Position numbers and translations under genes: made by a program. The notes under the pieces are model-generated. The model made no database searches, was not told where the DNA came from, and saw nothing but the letters and a program-made list of their open reading frames with translations. From Rhabdornis inornatus (taxonomy: Eukaryota > Chordata > Aves > Passeriformes > Rhabdornithidae), in the NCBI GenBank assembly GCA_013397075.1, contig VWZS01000327.1, positions 62,001-126,000 on the forward strand: a DNA stretch of 64,000 nucleotides, in the 5' to 3' direction. Positions 13,754 to 26,620 of the stretch are shown one piece after another (the stretch's first letter is position 1; every line of letters starts with the position of its first letter).

Positions 13754-16700
13754 AATACTTCACTTCCTTCACAGCAAAGAAGTGATACCATTTTAGCTAT
13801 GAATAGTGAGTTACATGCTCCCATATAAGTTCTTACGTAAGTTTCCATTTGTTATGGCAATATGAACTTAATTATGAATTAAAAGGCAAAGAGCAGTTGG
13901 GTTGGTGAGCATCAGTTCAATAACTCCTTTCCTTCCTTTGTTTCACACACTGAGAAAATTTTTGAAGAAAATCTTTATTAAACGGAAACTAGGGGTAGAA
14001 TACATTTTGGTGATGTAATTACAAAAACTATTAAGCAGATATTCAAACAGTCCCTAAAAAGATACTAATGATATCCAAACATACTAAGCAATAGAAAGGC
14101 ACGGTAGAGTTCTGGTATAAATCTCCTTCCACATCATAATACCATTCAGCAACTTTATAAATACTGAATGAAATATATTTACATCCAAGATAGAAGATAT
14201 TTAATGGCCACTTCCCTCTTTTAACACAAACCAACATCTTTCTTTTGGGCAGCTTTGCTGAAAATCCAGCAGTTCCAGTGGCAGGCAAGAGCTGTTTTAA
14301 AATAGGTCATCATGCTTAGTCTTATTCATGTTAGCACTAGCAGTCCCTTTGAAATACAAATTTTTTGTGGATTACTATAATAAAACACTCCTAAGCTCTT
14401 ATCAAAGAAAAACCTTGTGGCTATGAAGAGTGACAAAACATGTTACCAATTCTAAACTGCTCTTTCTTATTTAACCTAAAAATAAAATTAGGAGTATATC
14501 ATTAATTATTTCAATAATAACAAGAAAAAATATACATCAGTGCATTTACTTATTATCATGACCATGTGATCAATATCTACTGAACTATGGCTTAGTTTCC
14601 ATAGTGAAACTCCAGATTCAGTGAATGCTTTTTGATTATAAAAGTTTTATTAGGCAAAATTATAAGTCTAAACAAAGGCACTATTTTAACCCATATTCCT
14701 TTTAATAAACAAACTGCTTACTTGTAATTAACAGATCTTACTTAATTAAGAAATAGTTATTCATATCTGAGACATTAAGTTAGGACACAGTGTTATCATG
14801 GACTAATTCTATGATTTTTATCACTCTTCTTTGTGCAGAACAAATATGATCATTCATACTAAAAGTTAAAAATGTAACTAAATGTTTATTTTGTCTTCTT
14901 CTATACATGAGAATATCTGTGTTATAGAAAGCTTGGGAATATATAACTCAGATCAAATTTTAGATAAGAACACTGCAAATTCTGAAGAAGACAAGCTCAT
15001 GTAAACTCTATAAAAGTAGCTAAAAACATTTCCAACCATGTATAAATAAATTCAAAATACATAAATGTACATTAGTGATCAGCTCTAGCACATTAAATTG
15101 CATTCAGCTTTGGCCACCTGCATTTTCAGATATCAAGCAGACAGAATTCAAGGCTTTCAAACAACAAGTACTTTCTCTGTAGTCTACCCTGAAAGCACCT
15201 TTTCTTGGCCCAGTGCCTTCACAGCATCCTCTACAGCAATTTTTCAGATTAACCATAAACAGGGCAGCAAAAAAACACATTTGAATTTTTTGATACATAT
15301 TTTTAAACTTGGAAGATACAGCTTTTTAAAATAAATAGAGATACTAGGTAAAAACACAGGGTTTTTTCGATCATATTGGGATTTCGCTTAACTTTAAAAT
15401 TTGGCGGAATCTTGGTAAAGTTCCACAAAGAAATTAGAATTACTGCTTCACTTGAAATGTCCTATGACATACTATACATGTATTAGCATAGAAGTAGTAT
15501 CAACATTTCAGAAATATTTACCATTCACTTAAACTTAGCTCCTCAGACTTACTACTTATCTGTAAATCAGACTACCATCAAAATTTCAATAGGCATAACC
15601 TTACTACCAATCCAAAAAGCTAGTACATTAATAATAAACAGAACAAGCTGCTTCATTCTATCCATAGAATAAAATTAAATTCTTAATTTTAAATAGTTCA
15701 TAGTGTTTACTGTGATATTTCATCACTTCATTACTGCAACCTTACAATTAGTTTGAAAAAGATTAAGATTTTCCTGAAGAATTTTACATTTAGTGAAAAA
15801 CACGTGTTTAATAAAAGCCTAATCCTCAGCCTTCTAAACGTGACAGTGATGCTATTTTTCTAGCTGTTAGATAATGCAGGGTTCAGCTGTCACTTACTGT
15901 GCAGCAGTCGGTTACACAGAATGAAATGAACCATAGTCGCAATGACTAGCCAAATTAATAAAAGCACGCCAAATCAAAACCCACACTCCCAAACTGTCTT
16001 AGGGCCTGATTCAGCAAAAATATATTTGATTTCATACCATACAGCATAATCCATAGATACCTGTTTATCCAGACTTTCAAAGCAAGGAAAATGCTGGATT
16101 CAGAATGCATAGCAGGACAAGAGTATGTTCTTAACAGACTGCCATTGAAAGTGACCTATCAACTTGTAAATACACAGTAGCTAAACAAATACCATTAAAA
16201 CAATACATAGCAAAAGAGAGATGGTGTGTGAGCTAAGGAAAGAAGCTGTCAAACTGAGTTTACAGAGCTTTCTTTGGGTCTTAATGTTACACTGTTTTAA
16301 GCCTACAAGTAGTAGACAAATCCTGTTTGTGACTTCCCATCTAGCAATCTGATAGATAGCATAGCTTCATCTAAGAGATTCTACTTTAAAATATCTGTTA
16401 GTCATTCTTATTGGGGAATGGCATAGGAAGGTTTTCTTTGCAATGTTCTTTTGATGATGGGCATGCTTAATCCCACATGCTGGAAAGATTTTATATTCCA
16501 AGGTCTTCTTTTAGATCTCGTTCTTCAAAGGCTTTCTCAATTCAGTATAAAAAAAAAATACCAAATCCTAAGAATAACCATGGACTAGAAGGGAAGCATA
16601 CTCAGGTTCCCAGCGGTGAGTCTCAAATAGTAAAGTTATGGATAAATGAGCATATCCTAATTAATAATTTATAGAATATAAGCAAAATATGCAGATTTGG

Positions 16701-18069
16701 ACAAACAGCTTCTAGGGAACTGTAAACGTCAATGTCAGCAGGGAAAGTGTCCACAGCATTCTTATAAGACCAAATAATGAAGAGTTACTTTCAGAGGCAG
16801 ATCTCTGCAGGGCAGACTCACCTTAACTAGTTCCAGAAGTCTGCAAGATAGACCTCTATGTCTGACATATTCACTCTATCTTCTTTTTAAGTTACAGCCA
16901 GAAATAGGCTCTGCAATTCATCTGGCCTATCTGAAATGTCTAATTTAAGATGAGATGGATCACATCCTAAAAGCACCTCCCTATTTCCATTTGCTTCAAA
17001 TTGAACCTAAGTGATTTCAGATATGGATGTCTTCCTCTAGGTATTCAGATCTGATCAGAAGAATCCCAAAGAATTTCTGGGCTCAAATAGTGTAATTCAG
17101 GCTCCAAATGATGTAACGTGGGAATGAAAGAGATACCAAAACTAAGGCAATGATTTTCATTAACCAAATAGTTGTATGAGAGCTGAACTTAAAGAAGTCT
17201 GATATTGTGAGGACTAACACCTCATGATGGATTTATTTTGATGCCAATGCTGGTTCTCGCCTACAAAAATTCCTTGGTATGTAAATAGTGTGAGTAGACT
17301 TTTTCAATCAGGAGTATGGACAATCACTTCCACTACCCATCTTCTTATTTTCATTAAGCCCCTAGTAATTATGCATTTTTGGGACTTCAAATTTATGTCA
17401 AATTTTCTGTAAGTCAACCAATATCTTGCACCGACTGAATAAATACAGAAGCATATGCAACTGCTTCCCTTACAATAATATAGCATTTGTGTATTTCCAA
17501 GTTGGTGAAAGACCTCCTTTATCAGGAAGATATTTGAACATAGCTCTTTCTTCCCAATGAACAAGTTATGAGTAAAACAGGAAAAGTTTATTCTGCTTCC
17601 TAACAATGAAGGCATACAATTGTGCAGTCAGGAAAGTGAATGTATGGACAAGCAAGAGAAAGTCAAAATATCTCTGTGATTAGGATACTCTCTCTCTAGA
17701 GGCAAGTCCTCATTCTTGCTCCAAGGGCTGTTGTGCATTTTATTTAAGCACTTGAATGCAAATTCATAAGAGGCATCTGACAGAATATAACTCAATGGCA
17801 CTAAAGATAAACACTGCATAGCTGAGGTAATCAAATTCAAAACACAAAATGAGGAATGACTGATTCAACAAGAGTTCTGCAGAAAAGCGTGGTGAAGGGA
17901 TAGTAGACCACAAGCTGACCATGAATCTGTAAGTGCTATATCACACCACGAATCCATAAGTGCTTTATCATAACAAAAACCTCAAACACGTGACAGAGTC
18001 TGTACAAGGAAGGAGTTCTGTGCAAGACAGTTTTATTCCTATGTTCTCCACATACACTTTTAGAATATA

Positions 18070-18420
18070 TGTCTGGGTTTGGACAGACACTCTATCTCAA
18101 AAAAAATCATTCAAAAAGTGTATATAAAGACCAGCAGCAAGAATTGTCAGAATGCTAGAAAATATGACCTGTTGAATCCACAGAAAGGAGTGATGAGAAT
18201 ATGCAGGAGGAGATACGATCACATTTGTGAAATACATAAAAGATTGCTGCAAACAGAAAAATAACAGACTGCATTGCATTTCCATTGCTGACAGAGTAAG
18301 TAGTAAATGGTAGGAAGGAGATTTGGGTTTAACAGTAAGGGGAAAATTCCAGTGGTAAGGATAAGGACTTTGAGTAACTGAGACAAATTATCTAGGGAAT
18401 TCAAGAAATCTCCATCCCTG
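18070..18420 (+). mobile_element. Old CR1-type LINE 3' fragment
   Basis: The 3' half (18290-18415) aligns in order with the ancient archosaur CR1 3' end: a GGAAGGAGATTTGGGTTTAA block, a purine-rich middle, then AATTATCTAGGGAATT and AATCTCCATCCCTGG, the remains of the conserved TGCCTAGGGAGGT...GGAATCTCCATC segment. Divergence is much greater than in the other CR1 copies here. The 5' half (18070-18290) is assigned only by continuity. Confidence 0.6.
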
Positions 18421-21400
18421 GTTGAGCCAGAAGTAGAGTCATTGTTTTCATACTTTTCATTAGTAATCTATCATTTGAAAAAATGTAAAATTTTCATACT
18501 GTATACAAGAGCTTTACCCTAAGATCTGTTTGGCCCACTCTTCAAAATCTGCTACATAGGCAACACGGCTCTTGCAGAGATGATAGCTTGAATTCAGTGC
18601 ATTTGCTACATGCCCTTGCCTCGGCCAGGAAGGCTATTTATTTCACTGATTAGGTGGGGTCTCACAATTGCAGATCACTAGTATAGACAAATAAGTGTTA
18701 GAAACTGCTATCTTAAGAGCTGGTCATGCCTTGAGGCAAAGGATGAATTGGAAGACCTGTTGAGGTCATGAACAGCAATATTTTCTATTATTCTATGTGT
18801 TCTCTGGGCTTTAAACAGCTTTGAAATCACGGCTTCTCACTCATCCTTTCTGCAATCAGAAAAATGTATAAATACACCAAGAGTTGGATAAAAAACTGTA
18901 TGGAAAAAGATTTCTTGCTAACACACTGGAGTACACATTTCTGAAAAGTTATACAAAAGATGGTTGTAAACCATTGTTCAAAATAGGTTAACTGCTTCTA
19001 TCTCACTATTTTATTTAAAGGTGAAAACATTTTATGCCCTTCATATGCTTAAGATAGTACACATTCTAAAGGAAGTCTGTCCTCAAAAATACACAGAACC
19101 AAAATGCCATGTTATATCAAATATCTAGCACTGTTATGACCAGTTAAATACTCTGCATACAAATACAATATTATATTTGCTATAAGAAATGATTCACCTT
19201 AAAAATATTAATGTCAAATAAAGAATAGGTTGTCAGGAAGTACTTAAGCAACCTCATATGAGATTTAGGAAGGAAGAGACAACCCCATAGAGACAGTAAA
19301 TAAAGAAAACAATAGGTTTTATGTGTTATTTAAAGTTTAAAGATTTTCTTATGAATTTTCTAAATAGAAGCACTCAGACTTGTTTGAAACACAAGTTCAA
19401 CTCTTGTTAACTCCTGCTAGAACAAGCAGGATATCTCACTATATTTTTAATAAAATGTTTAAAGTTTAAATCAAAGATATTCTTTATGGCCTCACATCAA
19501 AACTTAGAAACTCCTAAAGATATAGATACATATAGTCAACTATTATGACTATTACTTTTCCCCTATCAAAATGCATGAATTTGATTTCTTTATCAAAATG
19601 CAACTGAGATCACTCTGCAAGCAGGTAATGTGATGACAGCTGATACTTACATTCAAGACTATAAAAACACTGCCTTCCACCGTCAATGACAGAAAACAGC
19701 AGAAATCACTTTGAATTTTTACTCTCCAAAAATTACATGTATTTACTACTTGTATGCACTGCTATTCCCCCATACAATCTCTTTCTGTTACATTAAAATT
19801 TACAGTCTCAGTCCTTACTGACCTCTTTGCAGCTTCAAGACCATAGCTTGGAGAAACTACATGAGGACACAGTCACCATATGACATCATGCAGAAGCAGC
19901 TGTTGAGGACAGCACTGATTTTGCAATGTTACTGTATCACGAAAAGTATAATAACTCCTGAGATGAAGTTGTTGGAGTTTACTGAGTTTACAAATGCATT
20001 ACTAGATTTGGTGTAAGCTGTTTTTATTAATAAACTATAACATACCTTCAACGGAGTTACTTCAAGGATGTAACAGCTCCTCCTGCTACACCATGTAGTC
20101 CCACAAAAGACATCTAAACTCAGTAAGCATTGAAAACAATATTGGTAGATATGAACCTCAGATCTATAATATGAATAACTTTGTCTGAATAATGACTGCT
20201 TTGGAATGCCACTTGTATACAATTAGTATTTCAAGAGATTCTTCCTGCTTATGAGTTTAAATTAGAAGAAAGACTTGCCCACTCTTAGAGAGATTAGGTT
20301 GTCCAAGGTAAATTGTAGCTAATAACCCTCATATAGTAAGACATATCATTAAAACAGCCCATGTGATCTAAACTTAATTTTAAAAATCATCCTCACCTCG
20401 AAGCTCATTGTTAATGTATGACATCTGTTGCAGTAAAACAGGTATAGATGAGATCATAACTCATCACTTTGTGTGTTCTTGGGGGTTTTATCTTCCCAAA
20501 TTTCTGTCAAAAATGCAGCATCAGCGAAGATGTACGGGGGAAAGGAAAGATGACACCAAACCAATCCTTCTTGGAAAAGGTTGGCCTAATGGTTTTGGGA
20601 ACTGCCCTAGTATTCTGACTGACTGTAAATATGGTAAAAAAACTTGAAGGAAGCCACTAAAGCAAAAGGGTGAGAGGTGGCATTAAGATGAAGAAAATCC
20701 CATTCCACTGGATTAAAATTCCAAATTCGAACTATTATTTTAGTTTTTCCTCCCTGTTATGGAACTTTGAATATATTTCAAGTATTTTAAATCTTCACTG
20801 GCAGGGTAAAAACACATTTTACACCAGTTCTGCAGTAACCCATCACTTCTGTGTATTTTGACACTTAAAATATATACACTAATTAGCCATTGGTTCAATG
20901 GAAAAATCAATTATTTGACATTCTCAGTTATTTAGATGCTACCCAGCTCAGAGATGCATGCAGACAAAACCCAGAATGGACCATTCAGTCCCCTAACCTC
21001 ACCTCCAGAGACCATTGCATTTCACCCAGTCACTGCTTTCTAGGATACAGTCTCAGCGCCTTAAAATTATCATCTCCACTCCTTTCTTTCAGATGTAAAA
21101 TGAAACTATATTTTTTCTCTTTATTTTTTCAAAGAAGTGCAGAAATATATTTATTTTACAAGATTACAGAAAGCACATACTATCTGGTGTTGAATGACTA
21201 TTTTGAGGGTTTTTTAACTAAATCCTGTATCTGTTCTACTATTGCTCAGCCCCATATGGTGTCAAGCCTGTCTACATCCAAACAATCCTACTTGTACTTC
21301 TTGAATGTGGGAACGTCAGCACTATTGCAGGCTTCTAAAACTTTACTCAACATAAACATTATCAAGCCAAATAATTAGTGTAACTGCCACTCTGTATAAT

Positions 21401-21639
21401 CTCCAAATATATTCTGCTTAGTCACTTAGAGGAAGTACTACTTTAATCAATTGTAGGCAGTGTCTAAAAGTGTGTTAGATTCTTTAGAGAACAATAATAA
21501 AGACTGAGTCTTCTTGAAGAGCAAATGATACAAGCCATAACAACTTGACAAGTATTATCTACAGTATAAAATGTCTAAGTATGTGATAAGAGTGAAGAGC
21601 AAGGAATAATGACAATTTTGAGAGAGGCTCAAAAGGCAG

Positions 21640-21800
21640 TACAAATTATTAAAACACAAGAGAGGGGAGATGATAAAGAATATTACGAGGGAGCGGAATG
21701 AGGTAGTAGGAAGGGAAGAGGATATAGCAGGGCAGGAAAGAGGGCAAATATCCTCCTCGACCATATATATACAGTATATATATATATATATATATAGTTC
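21640..21800. repeat. Purine tract and TA microsatellite
   Basis: A purine-rich tract of about 100 bases (21650-21750; mostly A and G on the plus strand) is followed by TATATATACAG and an uninterrupted TA run ending near 21797. The TA run is self-complementary and can extrude a hairpin. Nothing suggests a gene; the short frames on both strands here read YIYIY. Confidence 0.8.
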
Positions 21801-24800
21801 CACTATCACTTACTTTATACTGCATAAAGTTATTACTTTTAAAGTCACTTGGACCATATTTTATTCTATAATGCAAAGAAACAAGAGCAAAATTATGAGT
21901 GGTGTAGCAACAAACTGTTCTAATCAGCACTCCAAATTGAGACAAAATGCAGTGCAAAATTGTGAAAGCATAACCTGACTAACATTGCCTGAAGTCCTAG
22001 TTTACTATTTAGACAAAACCAAATCTTTTTGCCTTACTCTATAAGCTTTAGGAATTCCTACACATATCCCGTTTTCCAAAAGCAAAATCAATAATCACCA
22101 CATATCTCTTTCTCCTCTCCAGTCCTGAAATCCAAATCCAAAACATGCAATGCTTTTAAGACAGTGTAAATCAGTTGATCATATAAAAAGTAGGATCATT
22201 ATTTATGAAATAGAACAAAAGCTTTGTGAGTGTGACATTTACACTCCTGTGAGTCATGACCATCAATCTATTACTTCCTCTTCCCCAGGTGAGCATCCTG
22301 CCCCAGACCTCTCTCACTCACAGTGTCATACAGAGCACACACAGCCCAGCTTCCTTGAGGTCTGCTTGTCAGAGATTTTGTTTCATTCAGTGTAACTACC
22401 CCATTTTTACCACATCTGTGCCATCACTACCACAGTAACCGAGCCTGCAGTCAGTTGTATCTTCCTAAGGCTCACTCTGGACTTGACAGTGGTGGCTCAC
22501 AGAGAGCCACCGTCCTCCACCTAGCTCACTATGTTTCCACCTTTCTTGTCCCCTTAGGTAAATCAGCTGACAAAGCCACACACTTTTAAAAGAAATCTTT
22601 TATAAGGACCTAGTGGTAAACCTGTGATGCTTTGCAAATATATGAAAAGTAGTTGGATGATTTCATAACAAAATTTCATTTGGGAAAATTTGTCTACTAC
22701 TGGGCCAAATTCTCCACACTCATGGAAAGTTGAAATACATGTCTTTTCAGAGCTATGAGTCTGACTTTATGAGGAGAACATTTTACCTTTAGAATTGCTC
22801 AGCAAAGGAGCTGGAAACTCATGATATTTCAAGAAGGAAAGTGTAGATGCATATCACACAAACTGAAACAGAAGTCTTAATAAATAATGGCAGCATCCTA
22901 ACATCTATAATTTTTTTCCTTTGTGCATTCTCTCGATACAGTACTTTGATACAGAAATAAAGTATAAATTAAAAATAAAAAAGCACAATACTGATCCCAT
23001 AAATCGGTCTATATGGAGGAAATGTGCTGTCTAAAATCTGTTTAAAAGCTTACAGACACAAAACCAGATTTTATAAGAGGAAGGATGTGCATAATTTAAA
23101 GGAAAAGTCATCATCAAAAATTCTATCCTCTATCCAAGTCAGTAAAATATCCACAAAGAAAAACATTGAAAATATGTAAATATTCTTTAAACAGCAAAGA
23201 CTTACACCCGGAGTACAGACATAAATTCACTCTGTCACGCATTATGCATATTAAATGTTATGCAAAATATATATTCAATAACCTTGTCAAAAAGAAACCT
23301 CCTTAGCACATAACACTCAAAATGTACTCCAAGGGTCCCAAAAATCCTAGAAGAGAGACAGTCAGAGCAGCAGAGTTTGCCACCTGTCCTTTTTAAAGCA
23401 GAAGCTCCACCTCAGGAATACAGTGCACAACTGTAGCTCAGCATATTTCATAGACCAAACCAGGCCAAAGGAGAGAGCAAATCTGGAAAGCTTCTGCTTT
23501 CCATGCCATCATGTTTCATCAAATCCTGGCAAGAATTCATGCTGACCCGATCATTATTAGTTGCTACAGATTACAGCTCAATACCATCTGTATTTCCTTT
23601 CCCCAAAAAGAGTAAAACAAGCATAAGGAGAAGTTATGTATCTATTTTAAATCCACACATATTTACCCCAGGGAGTGAAAGGAAAAGAATAAATAGTCCA
23701 CATTACAGATGTGAGTCACACTACTTAATGCTCTTTTGGAAAATGCTCAAATACCACAGTGATGGGCACAGCATAAGAATTTGAAAAACACAAGATAGAA
23801 ATAGAATGGAGAAAGGAAGTAGAGCCCAGGGAGTAGCCATTCATACTGACACTCAATCACCATAAATTACAAAAAAAAACCAAAATAGAGAGAATACATT
23901 CTTGCTGCTTTCTTCAACATTTGAACAGTTCTTGTGTTAATATCTCTAAATGTCAGCTCTTGTTTTCAGCATCTTTTTTTTTATCCTGCTATATTTCTCC
24001 ATGGAATGAAATGACACAATTTTACTGCTGAGGCAAAAATACCTTCCACTTCAAAAGAAGCGTGCCTTCGAGGAGAATTACACTTGAACAAGGACTGCAG
24101 GATTTAGCTCTGTATTTATCTCTATGAAATAACAGTAGTTCATTCATATAAACATGGGGGGGTTCTTTTTTATTCTTTCTCTTCTTTTGACAGAAGGAAA
24201 ATATCTCTCAAGAGAATTAAACTCAGTAACAACTACATAAAGATGTTGGTATGACTTTGGTGAAGGGTTGTGCTTGATAAATCTGTAGATATTTTTAGAA
24301 TAAACATGTACCGGATAGTTCAAGGAGACACTTCATTTTAACAAAAATGAAACTGATGACTTATTCATCTGACACCAGCTCACCTCTCACTACCCTCTAA
24401 AATATTGTGGGCCATTTATTCGAATTCCATTGATAACAGCATTTTCTTAATATCCCAGCTTTACTCGTCATTTATATATGAACTTTACACCATACCATTT
24501 CCCTTGCAGCTTACACAGAACTCAAGAGGAACTTTCAGTGAGACATAATGAGAAACTAAACCCCACATAAAGTTTATCTTTAGATTTGAAGAAGACCTTT
24601 TTTTTGGCCATTGTCTGATTCCAAGATTCTGAATATTACAAATGAAAACAATTCTGTTTCATTTCTGAAGTTAGTTTTACCCTATCATTTCTTGAGAACA
24701 GTTTATTCTCCATTTGCAAGCTTAACTATTCAAGCTATTGTACCGATATCGTACGCTATATTTAATCATAAATATTACTGTCCACAGCAGAAGTTGACAG

Positions 24801-25646
24801 GAGCCTTCTTTAAAATTTTAATGCTATTATTATATATTAAAATGCAACCTTAATTCCTTGAATTCCTGCAGCTTCCAACTTGAACTTCCATTTTTCTTAA
24901 TAATTTTTAAGTATGCAGAAATTTTAGACAAAAATTTGTATTTTTGCATTTGATATATCACACAATTTAATAAAATAAAGGAGTCTAAATTGTTTCAAAA
25001 TAAAAGTATTTCAGTAGCAAACAAACTGTAGAGCAAGATGTGGTGACAAAAGAAGGTATGGTACTTTATTTCCAGTGCTCACATTACACTGACTTGCTTC
25101 AGAATGTTCATCCAATAAAAAGCCTTTTTAAACAGACTTTGAAATGTTTTTAGATCTCCTCAACACTTAGGAGCTGTCACACAAATGATATTTGAAGTTT
25201 TTGGTATGATGCTAATAATAATGCAATGAATCTTGGAAACAGACTCTAAAGTCAGCAGCTGAAGCCCAGAAGACATGTCCCAGGTGCTGAGTGTGAAAGG
25301 CCAGCTGCAATTAACGTGTTCAAGACACAACGCTGATTTTGGTATCTAAAAAAACGCTTAGAGCTTCAGCTTCACCACACTCATCAAAATCATCTCCACG
25401 ATAGCAGTAGCTTTGCTTATTTTTAAACCATTACAAGTCAACGTGGTTACTCCATCACGAAGGGAGAATAGTTTTCTCGACTTTACTCAGTGTCTGCCAG
25501 CCCGACTGGAGAAGGGCGTGACTCACACCGTGCATGGCAGCGGGACCCCTGTGCCTGCAAGGAGACCGGTGTCTTCCCGGGAATGGGGCACAGCGCACGG
25601 GGAAAGCTGGAGCTTTCCCGGCCCGGCGCTCCTGTCCGGACACTCC

Positions 25647-25789
25647 CGGTGCTGGGCTGGGCAGGGTGGCTGTGGACAGCTCCTGGTGTGGAGGCGGGCA
25701 GGGAGGCTGTGGAGAGCTCCCGGTGTTGAGCCGGGCAGGGTGGCTGTGGACAGCTCCCGGTGCTGAACCGGGTCTCTCCGGACAGCTCC
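25647..25789. repeat. 37-bp minisatellite, about 3.9 copies
   Basis: Three complete 37-bp units begin at 25647, 25684 and 25721, followed by a shortened 32-bp unit at 25758. Each unit starts near YGGTGYTG or a variant and ends with GGACAGCTCC or GGAGAGCTCC. Units differ at a handful of positions each, so the array is not fresh. It lies in RIMS2 intron 1, about 660-800 bp downstream of the exon-1 donor, and is the source of the repetitive long frames there. Confidence 0.85.
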
Positions 25790-26137
25790 CGGAGCCGGAG
25801 CTGGGGCTGGGGCCGGGGCCGGGGCTGCCTCTACGCCCGCGCCGGGCAGGCGGAGGGCGGCCCGCTTTCCCCGGCGCCGGGGCTCACGCTTGGAAAGAGC
25901 AGCGGGGCGGGGGCGGGCGGCAGACACGTTGTCGGGGGAAGATGGCGGCTGTGGCAAACCCACCCAGCCAGGCGGCCGGAGCCCAGGCCCCGGCGGTGCC
26001 GCTCCGCCAGGCAGGGCCGCCGCCGCCAGCGAGGAGCCCGCCGCGCCCCCAGCACGGGGCCCGGTGCTGCCGGTCCGCCCCCTCCGGCGGCGCCGACCGC
26101 CGCCCCGACCCCCCCCCGTCCTCCCGATGGAACACGC

Positions 26138-26230
26138 NNNNNNNNNNNNNNNNNNNNNNNNNNNNNNNNNNNNNNNNNNNNNNNNNNNNNNNNNNNNNNN
26201 NNNNNNNNNNNNNNNNNNNNNNNNNNNNNN
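26138..26230. other. Assembly gap (93 N) in RIMS2 intron 1
   Basis: A run of 93 N inside the CpG island, 221 bp downstream of the exon-1 donor. It is flanked by C-rich sequence, including a run of nine Cs just before it, typical of bird GC-rich sequence lost in short-read assembly. The true length is unknown. Open frames crossing it are not meaningful. Confidence 0.95.
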
Positions 26231-26450
26231 GGAGCGCGACCAAGGCAGGCGCCGAGCCTTGCCCCGTCCCTGGCCGCTCCCGCGGGTCCCTCCCGCCGTG
26301 CCCCACACTCGCCCGGCGCCGAGCACCCCTGCCCGCCCCCGGCCGCCCGACTCCTCTCTCCCGCCCTGGCCGTGTCTCCCCCGGGGTCGGAGGAGAGACT
26401 TCCGCGGCCGCGGGCCCGTGAGGACGAGAAAGGGATGCGCCCGCCCTTAC

Positions 26451-26620
26451 TTGAGCACGGATTGCTCCTTCTCCTCTTCCTTCTTCTGGCGGTCCATGAC
26501 GGCCAGGATGATCTTCCGCTCTTCCTCCGTGAGGTGGCTGAGGTCCGGCATCTCGGGCTGCGGGGCCGGAGGAGGCTGAGGAGCGGCGGGGCCGCTCCGG
26601 GGCCCGGCGGGAGCCGACAT
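26451..26620 (-). CDS. RIMS2: RIMS2 coding exon 1 (RIM2 N-terminus)
   Basis: Encodes the first 56 residues plus two bases of codon 57 of RIM2, the presynaptic active-zone scaffold that binds Rab3 and Munc13 and organises vesicle priming and calcium channels. Seen: ATG at 26620-26618, A at -3, and an in-frame TAG nine codons upstream (26647-26645), which fixes the start. Residues 1-22 are rich in Pro, Ala and Gly; then come MPDLSHLTEEERKIILAVMD and RQKKEEEKEQSVL, the conserved start of the RIM Rab-binding helix. The donor GTAAGG begins at 26450 and splits a Lys codon (AA|G). RIM1 has EEERNIIMAVMD and a different tail after the acidic run, so RIM2 fits better, and the DCAF13 neighbour agrees. 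The zinc finger, PDZ and C2 exons lie outside the window (below position 1). The Pro/Ala leader differs from the human one as I recall it, as expected for this variable part. Confidence 0.95.

Larger units (their letters stand above)
1..26450 (-). other. RIMS2: RIMS2 intron 1 (5' part, runs off window)
   Basis: Everything below the exon-1 donor at 26450 is the proximal part of a long first intron. I looked for the next RIMS2 coding exons (helix continuation and the zinc finger with CGICHKTKFADGCGH-type sequence) on the minus strand and found none, so this intron exceeds 26 kb. Contents: reverse CR1 tail (1567-1782), two solo LTRs (3804-4551 and 12715-13753), an old CR1 tail (18070-18420), a TA microsatellite (21763-21797) and the minisatellite. 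In the intervals 1-1566, 1783-3803, 4552-12714, 13754-18069, 18421-21640 and 21800-25489 I recognise only AT-rich unique sequence and short homopolymers. Confidence 0.8.

Noticed and set aside
22690..22780. GGGCCAAATTCTCC motif, and similar GGGCCTGATTCAGC near 16000 and GGGCCAAAGTCATC near 11625
   Set aside because: They recall an old amniote repeat motif (GGGCCAAATTCTGCCCT), but each match is too short to call a feature.
25523..26326. Long minus-strand GC-rich frames (267-276 codons)
   Set aside because: They cross the N gap, include the minisatellite and are out of frame with the RIMS2 exon; composition artefact.
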